A program made the position numbers and the translations under genes. The notes beneath the pieces are model-generated. The model was given only the letters and a program-made list of their open reading frames with translations. It did no database searches and was not told the origin of the DNA. Shown here in pieces: positions 1-15,511 of a stretch of 64,000 nucleotides of DNA (positions are counted from its first letter, which is position 1; each line of letters starts with the position of its first letter). Location of the stretch: contig JBFXAF010000007.1 in assembly GCA_050184585.1 (NCBI GenBank), forward strand, positions 216,954 to 280,953, in the 5' to 3' direction. This DNA comes from JBFXAF01 sp050184585. GTDB lineage: Bacteria > Pseudomonadota > Alphaproteobacteria > Rhizobiales > Rhizobiaceae.

Positions 1-2
1 GG

Positions 3-1400
3 ATGCAGGTCGATTCCAAGCCCGAGGCGCTGGACGAGATCGACCGTCGCATCATGCAGCTCAAGATCGAGCGCGAAGCGTTGAAGATCGAGAAGGACGA
101 CGCATCGAAAGACCGGCTGGTCCGGCTCGAGAAGGAACTCGCCGACCTCGAGGAGCAGTCCGCGGAGGTGACCGCGAGGTGGCAGGCCGAGAAGCAGAAG
201 CTGGGCCTCGCGGCCGACCTCAAGAAGCAGCTCGACGAGGTGCGGAACGAACTTGCGATCGCGCAGCGCAAGGGCGAGTTCGCCAAGGCGGGCGAACTGG
301 CCTACGGACGGATTCCCGACCTGGAGAAGAAGCTGTCCGAGGCCGAGGCACAGGACGGCAAGGGCGGCATGGTCGAGGAGACCGTGACGCCCGACCATGT
401 CGCGCACATCGTGTCGCGCTGGACCGGCATCCCCGTCGACAAGATGCTCGAAGGCGAACGCGACAAGCTGATGCGCATGGAGGACGAGATCGGCAAGCGC
501 GTCGTCGGCCAGGGCGAGGCCGTGCAGGCGGTGTCAAAGGCCGTGAGACGCGCCCGCGCGGGATTGCAGGATCCGAACCGCCCCATAGGGTCCTTCATGT
601 TCCTCGGGCCCACCGGCGTCGGCAAGACCGAGTTGACCAAGGCGCTGGCCGACTTCCTGTTCGACGACGAGACCGCGATGGTCCGCATCGACATGTCCGA
701 GTTCATGGAGAAGCATTCCGTGGCCCGGCTGATCGGCGCGCCTCCGGGCTATGTCGGCTACGAGGAGGGCGGGGCTCTGACCGAGGCCGTGCGGCGGCGG
801 CCCTACCAGGTCGTGCTCTTCGACGAGATCGAAAAGGCACATCCCGACGTCTTCAACGTCCTGCTCCAGGTGCTCGACGACGGCCGCCTGACAGACGGGC
901 AGGGGCGGACCGTGGATTTCCGCAACACGCTGATCATCATGACGTCCAACCTCGGCTCGGAATACCTGGTCAACCTCGGCGAGAACGAGGACGTCGACGC
1001 CGTGCGCGACCAGGTGATGGCCGTGGTGAAGGCCTCGTTCCGGCCGGAATTCCTCAACCGGGTCGACGAGGTGATCCTGTTCCACCGGCTGCGCCGCCAG
1101 GACATGGGCCGCATCGTCGAAATCCAGCTGGCAAGGCTGGAGAAGCTGCTCACGGATCGCAAGATCACGCTCGCACTCGACGACGACGCGCTCGGATGGC
1201 TGGCGGCGCGGGGATACGATCCCGCCTATGGCGCTCGGCCGCTCAAGCGGGCGATCCAGAAGGAACTCCAGGACCCTCTGGCCGAGAAAATACTCAGCGG
1301 TGAAATCCTCGACGGGACGACCGTCGCGGTCACCGCGGGGTCCGACCGGCTCAACTTCCGGTCGCGGTCCATCGACATTCGGAAGGACGAGGCGGCCTGA
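3..1400 (+). CDS. clpB: ATP-dependent chaperone ClpB, C-terminal part (5' end outside window)
   Basis: ClpB is a hexameric AAA+ disaggregase that works with DnaK to rescue aggregated cytoplasmic proteins. About 465 residues are visible against roughly 865 in the family, so the N domain and first ATPase domain lie upstream of the window. The visible part starts in the coiled-coil middle domain (charged heptad-like stretch, residues 1-110). It continues with the linker ending in SRWTGIPV and the second AAA+ domain, with Walker A GPTGVGKT near residue 204, Walker B VVLFDEIEKAH near 270, sensor 1 TSNLG and the C-terminal small domain ending in YGARPLKR. The methionine at position 3 is internal, not a start. 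The stop overlaps the next gene's probable start. Confidence 0.97.
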   Translation: MQVDSKPEALDEIDRRIMQLKIEREALKIEKDDASKDRLVRLEKELADLEEQSAEVTARWQAEKQKLGLAADLKKQLDEVRNELAIAQRKGEFAKAGELAYGRIPDLEKKLSEAEAQDGKGGMVEETVTPDHVAHIVSRWTGIPVDKMLEGERDKLMRMEDEIGKRVVGQGEAVQAVSKAVRRARAGLQDPNRPIGSFMFLGPTGVGKTELTKALADFLFDDETAMVRIDMSEFMEKHSVARLIGAPPGYVGYEEGGALTEAVRRRPYQVVLFDEIEKAHPDVFNVLLQVLDDGRLTDGQGRTVDFRNTLIIMTSNLGSEYLVNLGENEDVDAVRDQVMAVVKASFRPEFLNRVDEVILFHRLRRQDMGRIVEIQLARLEKLLTDRKITLALDDDALGWLAARGYDPAYGARPLKRAIQKELQDPLAEKILSGEILDGTTVAVTAGSDRLNFRSRSIDIRKDEAA

Positions 1401-1762
1401 CGCTCGACGACTTCAGTGGCTTCTGCGCCGCCCTGCCGGCGACCACACTTGTGGTCCAGTGGGGCGGCGCACACGTCTGGAAAGTCGGCGGCAAAGTCTT
1501 CGCCATCGCCGCACAGGGTGACGGCGACGGGTCCGCGGTCACCTTCAAATGCTCGGCGACGGCGTTCGAAAACCTCAAGGAACTGCCAGGGTCGAGGCCG
1601 GCGCCATACCTCGCTTCGAGGGGCATGACGTGGATACAGCGCCGCGACGACCAGACGATGGACGACCAGGGCCTGCGGGACTACCTGCGGGAAAGCCATC
1701 GGCTGGTGGTCGCGAAGCTGCCGAAGAGGCTGAGGGCCGGGCTGGCTAACCATTCCGCGTGA
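1397..1762 (+). CDS. MmcQ/YjbR-family protein, probable CTG start
   Basis: A 121-residue product of the MmcQ/YjbR (CyaY-like fold) family, small proteins with a presumed nucleic-acid-binding role and no established reaction. The conserved start of the family, TLDDF followed by a VVQWGGAHVWKVGGK core, is read from codon 1397. There is no ATG or GTG in the right place; the only usable codon is CTG, which overlaps the clpB TGA (CTGA). A GTG at 1451 would remove the first 18 conserved residues, so the CTG start with translational coupling to clpB is preferred. Family membership is clear from sequence; the start codon is inference. Confidence 0.75.
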   Translation: MTLDDFSGFCAALPATTLVVQWGGAHVWKVGGKVFAIAAQGDGDGSAVTFKCSATAFENLKELPGSRPAPYLASRGMTWIQRRDDQTMDDQGLRDYLRESHRLVVAKLPKRLRAGLANHSA

Positions 1763-1921
1763 GAAGACTTTCAACTTCCGCGATGTTTCCCCACAATCGC
1801 CGCGGCGAGGCGGCCATTTTCATGCCCCGTTCATGTTCGAAGCTCCAGCTTCGGTCACGGCGGGGTGGCGATCGCGGGAACGGCTGACGCCGTCCCGGCA
1901 AAGTGAAGGTTGAGGGTGGCA

Positions 1922-3556
1922 ATGATTCGCAGGCTCCTCGTCCTGTCGGCGGCCGTCGCCGGCATCTCGGCCGTAGACGCGCAGGCCAGGGCCGTGCCGG
2001 ATACGGGTTCCCCGGAAGCGCAGGCCATGTCCCCGGGCGATGCGCCGCTCCAGCTCGCGCAGCGCCGCGAGGTGGAGGTGTATTTCGACGGACACGGCCG
2101 GCGGGTGCTGGTCGACCGCTGGACCGGCGAGATCATCGCCGTGCAGCGCCCCCGCAGCGCCGGCAACAGGCGGGCGATCCGCGAGATGCTGCGCGAGAGG
2201 GAGCGGCGGCAGGACCGCTACTATCTCGATGATCCCGACGACATGGAGGCGCTGCACCGCCGCAAGCAGGATGAGGTGCGCCGGCGCCTGCGCGAGCCCG
2301 ATGGCCGCGACGTCTTCGTCGAGACATACCCGGAGGACGGCGTCGTTCGGGCTCGCCCGCGCTACGAGGACGACGTCGAGGTTCGGCCGCGCGCAATCCG
2401 GCCTTCGGTCGAGGAACGGCGCGCCGCACGGGAACCCCGGATCGAACGCATCCCCATACCCGAACTGCTGCAGCGGGAACCCGAGCCGATCGAGCCGGAA
2501 GTCGCGGAACCCGATTTCCTGGAACCGGATTTCGCCGAACCGGACGCCATGCCCGGATCCGAGACCGTCGAACCGAAGATCGTGGAACGGGCGCCGCTGT
2601 CCCCGCCTGACGAACAGCTGGCGGCGCGCGATCCCGATCCACTGGACGAACAGCCAGGCGAGGTGATCGTCGAACCCGTCAAACCATCGATCGAGCCGCA
2701 GACAACGTTCGGCGCGCGTCCGGAAGTCGCCGCGCTACAGGTGCTGCTCGATCGCGCCGGCGTATCGCCCGGTGTCATCGACGGCAGGTTCGGCTCGAAT
2801 GTGGACAAGGCGCTGGCGGCGTATTCGCAGGTGACCGGGCGCGTGCTGCGCTCCACCGACACGGAGGGGATCCGGCGGGAACTCGAACAGAGCGGCGGCG
2901 ATCCGCTGGTCGACTACCGCATCACGCCGGAGGACGCGGCCGGGCCATTCGTGGCCTCGGTGCCCGCCGATTACGGAGACAAGGCCAGGCTGGAACGGAT
3001 GAGCTACACGTCGGTGGCGGAGAAGCTCGCCGAAAAGTTCCACATGGACGAGGCTTACCTGAAGGCGCTCAACCCGGACGCCAATTTCGGACGGCCGGGC
3101 ACGATCATCAAGGTCGCCAATGTCGGGCCGGAGCGGCAAGGCAAGGTCAGCCGGATCATCGCCGACAAGGGCCGGAAGCAGGTGCGCGCCTATGGCGAGG
3201 ACGGCAGGCTGATCGCCGTCTATCCGGCGACGATCGGATCGGAGGCGACCCCTTCGCCGACCGGCAAGCACACGGTGGCGCGCGTGGCGTTCGATCCCGA
3301 GTACACCTACAATCCGAAGCTCAACTTCAAGCAGGGCGACAACGACAAGATCCTTACGATCCCGCCCGGGCCGAACAACCCCGTGGGCACGATCTGGATC
3401 GCACTGTCGAAGCCGACCTACGGCATCCACGGAACGCCCGAACCCTCCAAGATCGGCAAGAGCGAGAGCAATGGCTGCGTGCGGCTGACCAACTGGGACG
3501 CGGCCGAACTCGCGCGCATGGTTCAGCCGGGCGTCGCCGTGGAGTTCGCCGAATAG
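1922..3556 (+). CDS. Periplasmic L,D-transpeptidase (YkuD) with peptidoglycan-binding domain
   Basis: L,D-transpeptidases form 3-3 cross-links in peptidoglycan or attach proteins to it. The product (544 aa from ATG 1922; the TTG at 1910 is less likely) has a signal peptide (RRLLVLSAAVAGISAVDAQA), a long charged, proline-rich low-complexity region with repeated EPD units (about residues 180-225), a PG_binding_1 domain (VAALQVLLDRAG, VIDGRFG), a LysM-like segment, and a C-terminal YkuD domain. The YkuD active site is visible as YGIHGTPEP followed by SNGCVRLTNWD, giving His and the catalytic Cys. The gene stands alone between clpB/yjbR and a VOC gene on the same strand. Confidence 0.92.
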   Translation: MIRRLLVLSAAVAGISAVDAQARAVPDTGSPEAQAMSPGDAPLQLAQRREVEVYFDGHGRRVLVDRWTGEIIAVQRPRSAGNRRAIREMLRERERRQDRYYLDDPDDMEALHRRKQDEVRRRLREPDGRDVFVETYPEDGVVRARPRYEDDVEVRPRAIRPSVEERRAAREPRIERIPIPELLQREPEPIEPEVAEPDFLEPDFAEPDAMPGSETVEPKIVERAPLSPPDEQLAARDPDPLDEQPGEVIVEPVKPSIEPQTTFGARPEVAALQVLLDRAGVSPGVIDGRFGSNVDKALAAYSQVTGRVLRSTDTEGIRRELEQSGGDPLVDYRITPEDAAGPFVASVPADYGDKARLERMSYTSVAEKLAEKFHMDEAYLKALNPDANFGRPGTIIKVANVGPERQGKVSRIIADKGRKQVRAYGEDGRLIAVYPATIGSEATPSPTGKHTVARVAFDPEYTYNPKLNFKQGDNDKILTIPPGPNNPVGTIWIALSKPTYGIHGTPEPSKIGKSESNGCVRLTNWDAAELARMVQPGVAVEFAE

Positions 3557-3571
3557 GACCAAGGCCCATCC

Positions 3572-3922
3572 ATGCGAGTGCAGCGCATCGTCGCGAACAT
3601 GGAAACCCGCGATCCGGCCGCGGCCAAGGCATTCTATCAGGGAATCCTCGGCCTCCACGTCCTGATGGACCACGGCTGGATCGCCACCTTCGGCAATGAC
3701 GGCGAACAGCGGCCGCAGGTCAGCTTCGCCAGCGAAGGGGGATCCGGCACACCGGTACCGGAGCTGTCGATCGAGGTGGACGACCTTGACGAAGCGCTGT
3801 CCAGAATGCTTGCGGCAGGGCATGAGATCATCTACGGGCCGGCAACCGAACCCTGGGGCGTGCGGCGCTTTTTCGTCAACGACCCGTTCGGCCGGCTCGT
3901 CAACATACTGGTGCATCTCTGA
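3572..3922 (+). CDS. VOC superfamily (glyoxalase/bleomycin-resistance-like) protein
   Basis: A 116-residue single-unit VOC protein. It has the beta-alpha-beta-beta-beta pattern of the fold, with the opening RVQRIVANMETRDPAAAKAFYQGILGL and a closing EPWGVRRFFVNDPFGRLVNIL. Members are metal-dependent dioxygenases, isomerases or drug-binding proteins; the substrate cannot be read from the sequence. It lies 15 nt after the L,D-transpeptidase stop and could be co-transcribed with it. Confidence 0.88.
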   Translation: MRVQRIVANMETRDPAAAKAFYQGILGLHVLMDHGWIATFGNDGEQRPQVSFASEGGSGTPVPELSIEVDDLDEALSRMLAAGHEIIYGPATEPWGVRRFFVNDPFGRLVNILVHL

Positions 3923-3993
3923 GGGTCGTGGCACCGTCTTTCGGCGTCGCTGGCGCGTAAACGGTATCTTGGCGCGCGGCTAATGTCGCGGGC

Positions 3994-5511
3994 ATGGATA
4001 CAGTCCCCGCCGAACCTCCGATCATCGTCACGCCTGCCAACGGCCGAGTGATCTGTCCGCCGGAGGCGCGGCGCTTCGTCCTGATCTCGGCCATCCTCGC
4101 CTCTTCCATGGGGTTCATCGACGGTTCCGTGGTTGCGCTCGCCATGCCGGCGATCCGCGCCGATCTGGGTGCTTCGCTCGTCGACGCGCAGTGGATCAGC
4201 AACGCATATCTGCTGCCGCTCGCGGCGCTCGTGCTGATCGGCGGCGCGGCCGGCGACGTGTTCGGCGTCCGCACCATATTCGCGGCCGGCATCGCCATCT
4301 TCATGGCGACATCGCTCGCCTGCGCGCTGGCCGGAGATGCCGACACGCTCATCGCCACCCGTGCCGCACAGGGCATCGGCGCCGCGCTCATGGTGCCGGG
4401 AAGCCTCGCGATCATCGCCAAATCCTACCCGGCAGCGACCCGCGGAAGGGCGATCGGCCAATGGGCCGCGTTCTCGTCGATGACGACGGCGCTCGGTCCT
4501 TTCGTCGGCGGGATGGCGCTGTCCTTCGGCGATGTCTGGATGTGGCGGCTGATCTTCGCGATCAACGTGCCCATAGGACTCGTGGCGCTGGCGATGCTCT
4601 GGCTCAGGGTCCCGGGCGACAGACCCAGCGTGCGAAGGAGGCTCGACGTGCCGGGCGCCGTACTGGCGACCATGGGGCTCGGACTGGCGGCGTGGGGCCT
4701 CACCGAGTACGGCCTGCCCACCGCCGAAAGGGTGGCCGATCCAACATTGCTGGTCGCGTTGGGGGCGGTGGCGATGATCGCCTTCATCCTGTGGGAGCGC
4801 CAGGCGAAGTCGCCGATGATCAAGCTCGAGCTTTTTCGTTCCAAGGCGTTCAGCGGAGCGAATGTCTATACGCTGATCCTGTTCTTCGCGCTGAGCGCCG
4901 TGCTCTTCTTCCTGCCGATGACCCTGGTGTCGGCGTGGGGAAAACCCGAGTGGCAGGCGAGCCTGGCGCTGCTGCCGTTGTCGCTGGCCATCGCCACGCT
5001 CTCGGGCGTCGCCGGACGCTGGGCCGACCGCATTGGGCCCCGGTTGCCATTGACGCTCGGTGCGATCCTGATGGCGATCTCCTATGCCGGCCTCGGCGCC
5101 ACGATGCACGCCATGCAGCTCTGGAGCCTGACCTTGCCGCTGCTGGTGCTGCAGGCGCTGGGCATGGCGCTCCTGGTATCGCCGCTGTCGGCGGCGGTCA
5201 TGCTGGCGGCGCCGGATGAGGACACGGGTCTGGCCTCCGGCGTCAACAACGCCGTCGCCAGGACCGCCGGGCTCCTGGCCGTCGCCGGTCTCGGCGCGTT
5301 GGCCGGAATCGTCTTCGGCATCAACTCCGACGGCCGGCTTCCGGGGATCGAGTTCGGTGCGGCGCCCTCGACGGATTTGGACGCCGCGGAAGAGACCCTG
5401 CGCATCGCGGCGTCGAATCATGCGTTCGCGACGGTTGCGTTCGTGTCGGCGGTCATGTGCGCGTCGTCGGCGGTCGTCGCCTGGTTGACCCAGCCCTCGT
5501 CGAGAGGGTGA
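3994..5511 (+). CDS. MFS transporter, DHA2 (EmrB/QacA-like) drug:H+ antiporter
   Basis: A 505-residue inner-membrane exporter of the 14-helix DHA2 branch. Helix 1 carries the typical LASSMGFIDGSVVALAMPAIRADL signature with the conserved Asp. The loop 2-3 region reads AAGDVFGVRT, and helix 5 has the antiporter motif around LGPFVGGMAL. At least twelve hydrophobic segments follow in pairs. The family exports drugs and lipophilic compounds using proton motive force; the actual substrate is unknown. It is convergent with the M23 peptidase gene, with only 12 nt between the stops and no obvious terminator there. Confidence 0.9.
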   Translation: MDTVPAEPPIIVTPANGRVICPPEARRFVLISAILASSMGFIDGSVVALAMPAIRADLGASLVDAQWISNAYLLPLAALVLIGGAAGDVFGVRTIFAAGIAIFMATSLACALAGDADTLIATRAAQGIGAALMVPGSLAIIAKSYPAATRGRAIGQWAAFSSMTTALGPFVGGMALSFGDVWMWRLIFAINVPIGLVALAMLWLRVPGDRPSVRRRLDVPGAVLATMGLGLAAWGLTEYGLPTAERVADPTLLVALGAVAMIAFILWERQAKSPMIKLELFRSKAFSGANVYTLILFFALSAVLFFLPMTLVSAWGKPEWQASLALLPLSLAIATLSGVAGRWADRIGPRLPLTLGAILMAISYAGLGATMHAMQLWSLTLPLLVLQALGMALLVSPLSAAVMLAAPDEDTGLASGVNNAVARTAGLLAVAGLGALAGIVFGINSDGRLPGIEFGAAPSTDLDAAEETLRIAASNHAFATVAFVSAVMCASSAVVAWLTQPSSRG

Positions 5512-5523
5512 ACCGCGGCTAAC

Positions 5524-7527
5524 TCAGCGGACGATGCTCGCCACCTTGAGTGCGCGCGATTCGTCTTCCTTGAGCAGGTCGTCGATACGCTGGCGCTCGC
5601 GCTTGAATGCGTCGAGATCGCCGCCCTTGAGCACCTTGCCCACGGGAAGGCGGACGCGCATCGGGTCGACCTTGCGGCCGTTGACCATCAGCTCGTAGTG
5701 CAGATGATCGCCCGTCGACAGGCCGGTGGAGCCGACATAGCCGATGACCTGGCCCTGGCGAACGCGGGCGCCAGGAACGACGCCCTTCGCGAAGGCGCTC
5801 TGATGGTTGTAGGAGGTCTCGTATCCGTTGGCGTGACGGATGATGGTCTGGCGGCCATAGCCCCCGGACCAACCAGCCTTCTCGACGACGCCGTTTCCGG
5901 AAGCGATGATCGGCGTGCCGCGCGGTGCGGCCCAGTCGACGCCGGTGTGCATCTTCACATAGCCCAGGATCGGATGCCGGCGCCCACCGAAGCCTGAACG
6001 GAACTGACCGTTGGGAACAGGGTTACGCAGCAGGAACTGGCGGGCGCTGCGACCGTCGCCGTCGAAATAGTCGACCGCGCCGTCCTCCATCTGGAAGCGA
6101 TAGAAATTGCGCGTATTGCCGCCGAATGTCGCCGAGACATAGAGCAGCTCGCTGTCCTCGGTCATCGAATCGTCTGCCGCAGGCTGCGAAATGAAGACGT
6201 CGATGCGGTCGGCGGGATTGAGCCTCGACTGGAAGTCGACATCGGCGGCCATCAGGCGCACGAGCTGCTTCGTCATGTCCTTGGTCATGCCGTAGGCGTA
6301 GGCGGCGCGGTAGATGCCGTCATAGACCGTCGGCAGATTGCCGCGCGCCTTGACCGGCGGCGGGGTAGCGTCGAACGCCGTCTCGATCTCCGGATTCGGT
6401 TCCGGCTCGGACGCCATCATCACGTACTGGCCGCGATCGTCCAGGGCGATCGACAGGCGGTGGCTTTCCCTGTTGTAGACGCTGGTGCGCACGACCTCGG
6501 CGCGGTCGCCGACCACCTGAAGGCCGACGCGCAGGACCGAGCCCTCCGGCAGGCTGTCCTCGTTGAGCAGGCGGGAGATCGCGGCTGCCATGCCTGTCGC
6601 GTCCTCGCCGGCGTAGCCCGAATCAGCAAAGGCGTCGGCGATCTTTCGTTCCGCCATGAAGGGAATGATCTCTTCCGCGTAGACGACCGTATCGTCGCTG
6701 CGCACGTCGCGGTGGAACACGGACATGTTCTCGGGGACGATGCGCACGCCATACGGCGCGGCGATGGTCTCGGAAGCGATCGAAGAACCAAATCGCTGCG
6801 GGTCGACGTAGTGCAGCGACGCGACACGCACATCGCCGTCGGTCAGGACCGCGCCGGCCGTGCGGACGACCTCTTCCACTTCGGATGCGGACAGCGTGTT
6901 GTGCTCATCATATGTGGCCGTCTCCAATGGGAAGTCGGCGGTCTTCAAGCTCATCTCGCTCTCGACCTTGGCTCCATAGATCAGCCCGGTCGTCGCGGTC
7001 TGGGCGGCGCCATCCTCCGCGAACACCGAGAGCGGGTCGAATGACGGGTAGGCCCGCGTGGTCGAGTGCCCCGCGGCCAGCGCCATCTTCAGGTACATGA
7101 AGGGCATAGTCCTGATGACGTCGCGGTCGCCGACGCGGCTCACGGTCGACAGCTCCATGCGCCGCCGGTCCTTGGCGCGGGCGATCTGGCGCAACTGGGC
7201 GACACGGTCGGTCTTGGCTTCCTCGCCGCCGCCTTCGTCGGTCATTTCAAGGCTGGCGATCTCGGGCGGGGTCGCGAGCTGCTCGCGGCCATCGAGGGCA
7301 GCCAGGAGGGCCACTCCCATGAGGACCGTCGACGTCACGCCCGTCAGAAAGGTGCCCGACAGCCAACGCGCCGAGACCTCGCGCTTGTCCGGCGGGCCGG
7401 CGCGCCCGTCGGCGATCAGCGGCGGTTCATTGCCGAGATCGGCTATGGTCTCGTCGTTGTCCTGCATCCAGACGGACGGCTTCTTCCCCTGCCACTCGGC
7501 GGCATCAATCGTTTGTTGCCATGACAA
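5524..7527 (-). CDS. M23-family metallopeptidase, membrane-anchored peptidoglycan hydrolase
   Basis: A 667-residue zinc endopeptidase of the LytM/M23 family. A cytoplasmic N-terminus is followed by one membrane segment (WLSGTFLTGVTSTVLMGVALLAAL, about residues 52-76), a long periplasmic region, and the C-terminal M23 domain. Zinc ligands are visible in KMHTGVDWAAP (HxxxD) and GDHLHYELMVNG (HxH). Such proteins split peptide cross-links during growth or division. The start at 7527 is a TTG (SWQQTIDAAEW); the next in-frame ATG would delete about 20 residues, so the true start is uncertain by that amount. Confidence 0.9.
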   Translation of the reverse strand: MSWQQTIDAAEWQGKKPSVWMQDNDETIADLGNEPPLIADGRAGPPDKREVSARWLSGTFLTGVTSTVLMGVALLAALDGREQLATPPEIASLEMTDEGGGEEAKTDRVAQLRQIARAKDRRRMELSTVSRVGDRDVIRTMPFMYLKMALAAGHSTTRAYPSFDPLSVFAEDGAAQTATTGLIYGAKVESEMSLKTADFPLETATYDEHNTLSASEVEEVVRTAGAVLTDGDVRVASLHYVDPQRFGSSIASETIAAPYGVRIVPENMSVFHRDVRSDDTVVYAEEIIPFMAERKIADAFADSGYAGEDATGMAAAISRLLNEDSLPEGSVLRVGLQVVGDRAEVVRTSVYNRESHRLSIALDDRGQYVMMASEPEPNPEIETAFDATPPPVKARGNLPTVYDGIYRAAYAYGMTKDMTKQLVRLMAADVDFQSRLNPADRIDVFISQPAADDSMTEDSELLYVSATFGGNTRNFYRFQMEDGAVDYFDGDGRSARQFLLRNPVPNGQFRSGFGGRRHPILGYVKMHTGVDWAAPRGTPIIASGNGVVEKAGWSGGYGRQTIIRHANGYETSYNHQSAFAKGVVPGARVRQGQVIGYVGSTGLSTGDHLHYELMVNGRKVDPMRVRLPVGKVLKGGDLDAFKRERQRIDDLLKEDESRALKVASIVR

Positions 7528-8178
7528 TTGCCTGTCACGGCGCGCGAAGTCAACGAAAGGAGGCTTCTCCCCTCAGTGTCACAACCCTCCAAAGGCCTGA
7601 ATCGACAAGCCTTCCCCCAGCCGCGACATCCGAGTGTAGCGAGCGCTTTGCGGCAGCAATGGGGCTTTCGCGGCGCAGCCGATCCCAGGCACCGGCAAGG
7701 CGCTCGGCCAGGGCGCGGACACGGCTTGGAATGGCGACCGGCGGCTTACCAAAGGGGCGCCGCAAAGGGCGTCGCAAAAAATTCAAAAAAGCGGTCTTTC
7801 GGTGTTGACACCCCGAACCACCCCCGACTATATACCCCCCACAACGAGGGCGGCGCGCCGCTGGCGACTAAAACGTTCGCCCTTGTGAAATCCAGAGAGC
7901 CGCGTGAGCGACACTCTACCGGGCAAGAAGCCAAAAGCTGACCGGCCCATGACATCGCGTTTGCGTTGTCCGTTCTTTGACAATTGAATATTGAAGAAAG
8001 AGAAACGTGGGCGGCAGAGTCTGCTGAACCCTCGTCCCGCAAGGGGCGAATGGTTCGAACGAGACTTTGGCGGATCACGTTTCGTGAGAATAAGTCTACC
8101 AGGGCACGCAAGTGTCCAGGTGTGAATGTTCTCGTCGATTCATGCGTGACCAAACAAGCCAAATCAAAGTCTTACAAA
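7528..8178. other. Non-coding rrn upstream region
   Basis: About 650 bases separate the divergent M23 gene from 16S rRNA. The rightward part contains the rrn promoter (annotated separately) and a transcribed leader. The leader includes a boxA-like TTCTTTGACAATTGAATA stretch near 7972-7988, typical of antitermination leaders before alphaproteobacterial 16S. Open frames here have no coding character and I do not call a gene. Confidence 0.6.
7805..7834 (+). promoter_or_regulatory. rrn operon promoter
   Basis: TTGACA at 7805-7810 and TATATA at 7829-7834, separated by 18 nt (17 nt if CTATAT is taken). This is the best sigma70-type promoter upstream of 16S and is correctly oriented, about 345 nt before the mature 16S 5' end. 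Confidence 0.7.
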
Positions 8179-9669
<1,491 letters not shown>

Positions 9670-9854
9670 GGACCCTAACGGGATGCTCGTTCGCGAGCCG
9701 CTCCCTTTCGGTCCTCTGAAGAACAAGACGGAAGGCAAGTCACCTTCACGTCGCGCATACCTTGCGGACCTGCCGCCTTCGTTTCTCTTTCTTCGCGAGT
9801 GACCAACCCCGCCCTGGCGCGGCCGATCGCGGCTGCCCGCTGGGTGTGGTTCAA

Positions 9855-9931
9855 GGGCTTGTAGCTCAGTTGGTTAGAGCGCGCGCTTGATAAGCGTGAG
9901 GTCGGAGGTTCAAGTCCTCCCAGGCCCACCA
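9855..9931 (+). tRNA. tRNA-Ile (GAT)
   Basis: A 77-nt cloverleaf with encoded CCA. The acceptor stem is GGGCTTG with CAGGCCC, the anticodon GAT is at 9889-9891, and the T arm contains GGTTCAAGTCC. It lies in the 16S-23S spacer, the standard place. Confidence 0.98.
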
Positions 9932-9941
9932 GTTCCTATCA

Positions 9942-10017
9942 GGGGCCGTAGCTCAGCTGGGAGAGCACCTGCTTTGCAAGCAGGGGGTCGTCGGTTCGAT
10001 CCCGTCCGGCTCCACCA
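9942..10017 (+). tRNA. tRNA-Ala (TGC)
   Basis: A 76-nt cloverleaf with encoded CCA. The acceptor stem is GGGGCCG with CGGCTCC, the anticodon TGC is at 9975-9977, and the T loop is GGTTCGATCCC. It is the second spacer tRNA, 10 nt after tRNA-Ile. Confidence 0.98.
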
Positions 10018-10270
10018 AGACCCGGTGGATCAGTCACTCGCAAGAAAACAAGTTCGCGGCCGGCTCCGGCCTGCCGCCTGTTCTGCTGAAATCGTGAAGA
10101 GAAGATCGATACGGACTCCGCTCCCTGAGCGGTTTGTCGCGGGAAACGCTCAATTTCCCGCATATGATTGGCGGCTTAACCGCAGGCCACCGCATCGATC
10201 TCGAGAAGCTGGTCTTTTCTGCCAAGACCGCCCGGGACGCATGTCCCAGGTGGGCATTGGCAATGAGAAC

Positions 10271-13068
<2,798 letters not shown>

Positions 13069-13138
13069 TCTCATTCTCCATGCCCACCCGGTGGTGCGTG
13101 GCAGATGAACAGCTTCTCGATAAACATGCATTCCGCTG

Positions 13139-13255
13139 ACCTGGTGGTTATGGCGGGGTGGCTGCACCCGTTCCCATTCCGAACACGGCCGTGAAACGCC
13201 CCAGCGCCAATGGTACTTCGTCTCAAGACGCGGGAGAGTAGGTCGCTGCCAGGTC
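13139..13255 (+). rRNA. rrf: 5S ribosomal RNA
   Basis: About 117 nt, beginning ACCTGGTGGTTATGGCG and ending CGCTGCCAGGTC, which close the terminal stem. The internal CCGTTCCCATTCCGAACACG core is the hallmark of 5S rRNA. It lies about 70 nt after 23S. Confidence 0.96.
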
Positions 13256-13298
13256 TGCGGAGCGCATGTTTGTTCTCGACGATTTCTACCAGCTTTGA

Positions 13299-14984
<1,686 letters not shown>

Positions 14985-15003
14985 TGTGCGTCTCCCAAGC
15001 CGA

Positions 15004-15219
15004 TCAGGAGCCGCGTGAGCCCTGCCTCTTGATTTCCTTCTCGAAGAATTCGCGAGCCGCCTGCCGTGCGAGAAATTCGATCAAACGGACGAGGCGAGGG
15101 TCGGGATCGCCCCGCGGCGTGAACCTCAGCTCCGGTGTCTCGACGAGCATCGCCTTGAGCAATTCTTCGCGCTCGATCGGCATGACGCCCGTTCTCGATT
15201 GGCTTGCTTTGCGGTTCAT
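15004..15219 (-). CDS. Small conserved hypothetical protein upstream of recombinase
   Basis: A 71-residue charged, soluble protein with no motif I can name. Its stop is 19 nt before the recombinase start and on the same strand, so the two probably form one transcript. A second in-frame ATG (MPIEREELL) at 15183 is possible. Its position suggests a recombination directionality or accessory role, but this is only inference from neighbourhood. Confidence 0.55.
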   Translation of the reverse strand: MNRKASQSRTGVMPIEREELLKAMLVETPELRFTPRGDPDPRLVRLIEFLARQAAREFFEKEIKRQGSRGS

Positions 15220-15454
15220 ACAGAGCAGAATTCATGCCCCGATCACGATAAGCAACTGAATTGAAAGGCGAATACTCGGCGGCATTCCGCCCGCTCTCGC
15301 GCATCACTGCGCATGGCCGCGCAACATAGCGGGCGCTGGCATAGCGAAATGACCTAGCATGGCTCCAAGGATTCCGGCTGCGCATATGAACTCCCGCTTG
15401 GCATCTCCTCATGATCACGCGCAAACTCGGACACAATATCCGTCTCGTCGATCA

Positions 15455-15476
15455 TAGCGTATTGCATTTAGCGCTA
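15455..15476 (+). promoter_or_regulatory. Candidate operator upstream of tacAT
   Basis: TAGCG (15455-15459) and CGCTA (15472-15476) form an inverted repeat about 36 nt before the antitoxin start, over a possible promoter (TTGCAT ... TTATCT). Toxin-antitoxin pairs of this type usually repress their own promoter, which fits the location. The repeat is short. Confidence 0.35.
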
Positions 15477-15511
15477 CAAGGCATTATCTTTGCAGTTGAA
15501 GGAGGTGCCTC

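Noticed and set aside
3832..5421. Long minus-strand frame of 529 codons opposite the MFS gene
   Set aside because: Repetitive Arg/Gln/Asp-rich translation typical of the antisense of a high-GC gene; MFS motifs are complete on the plus strand.
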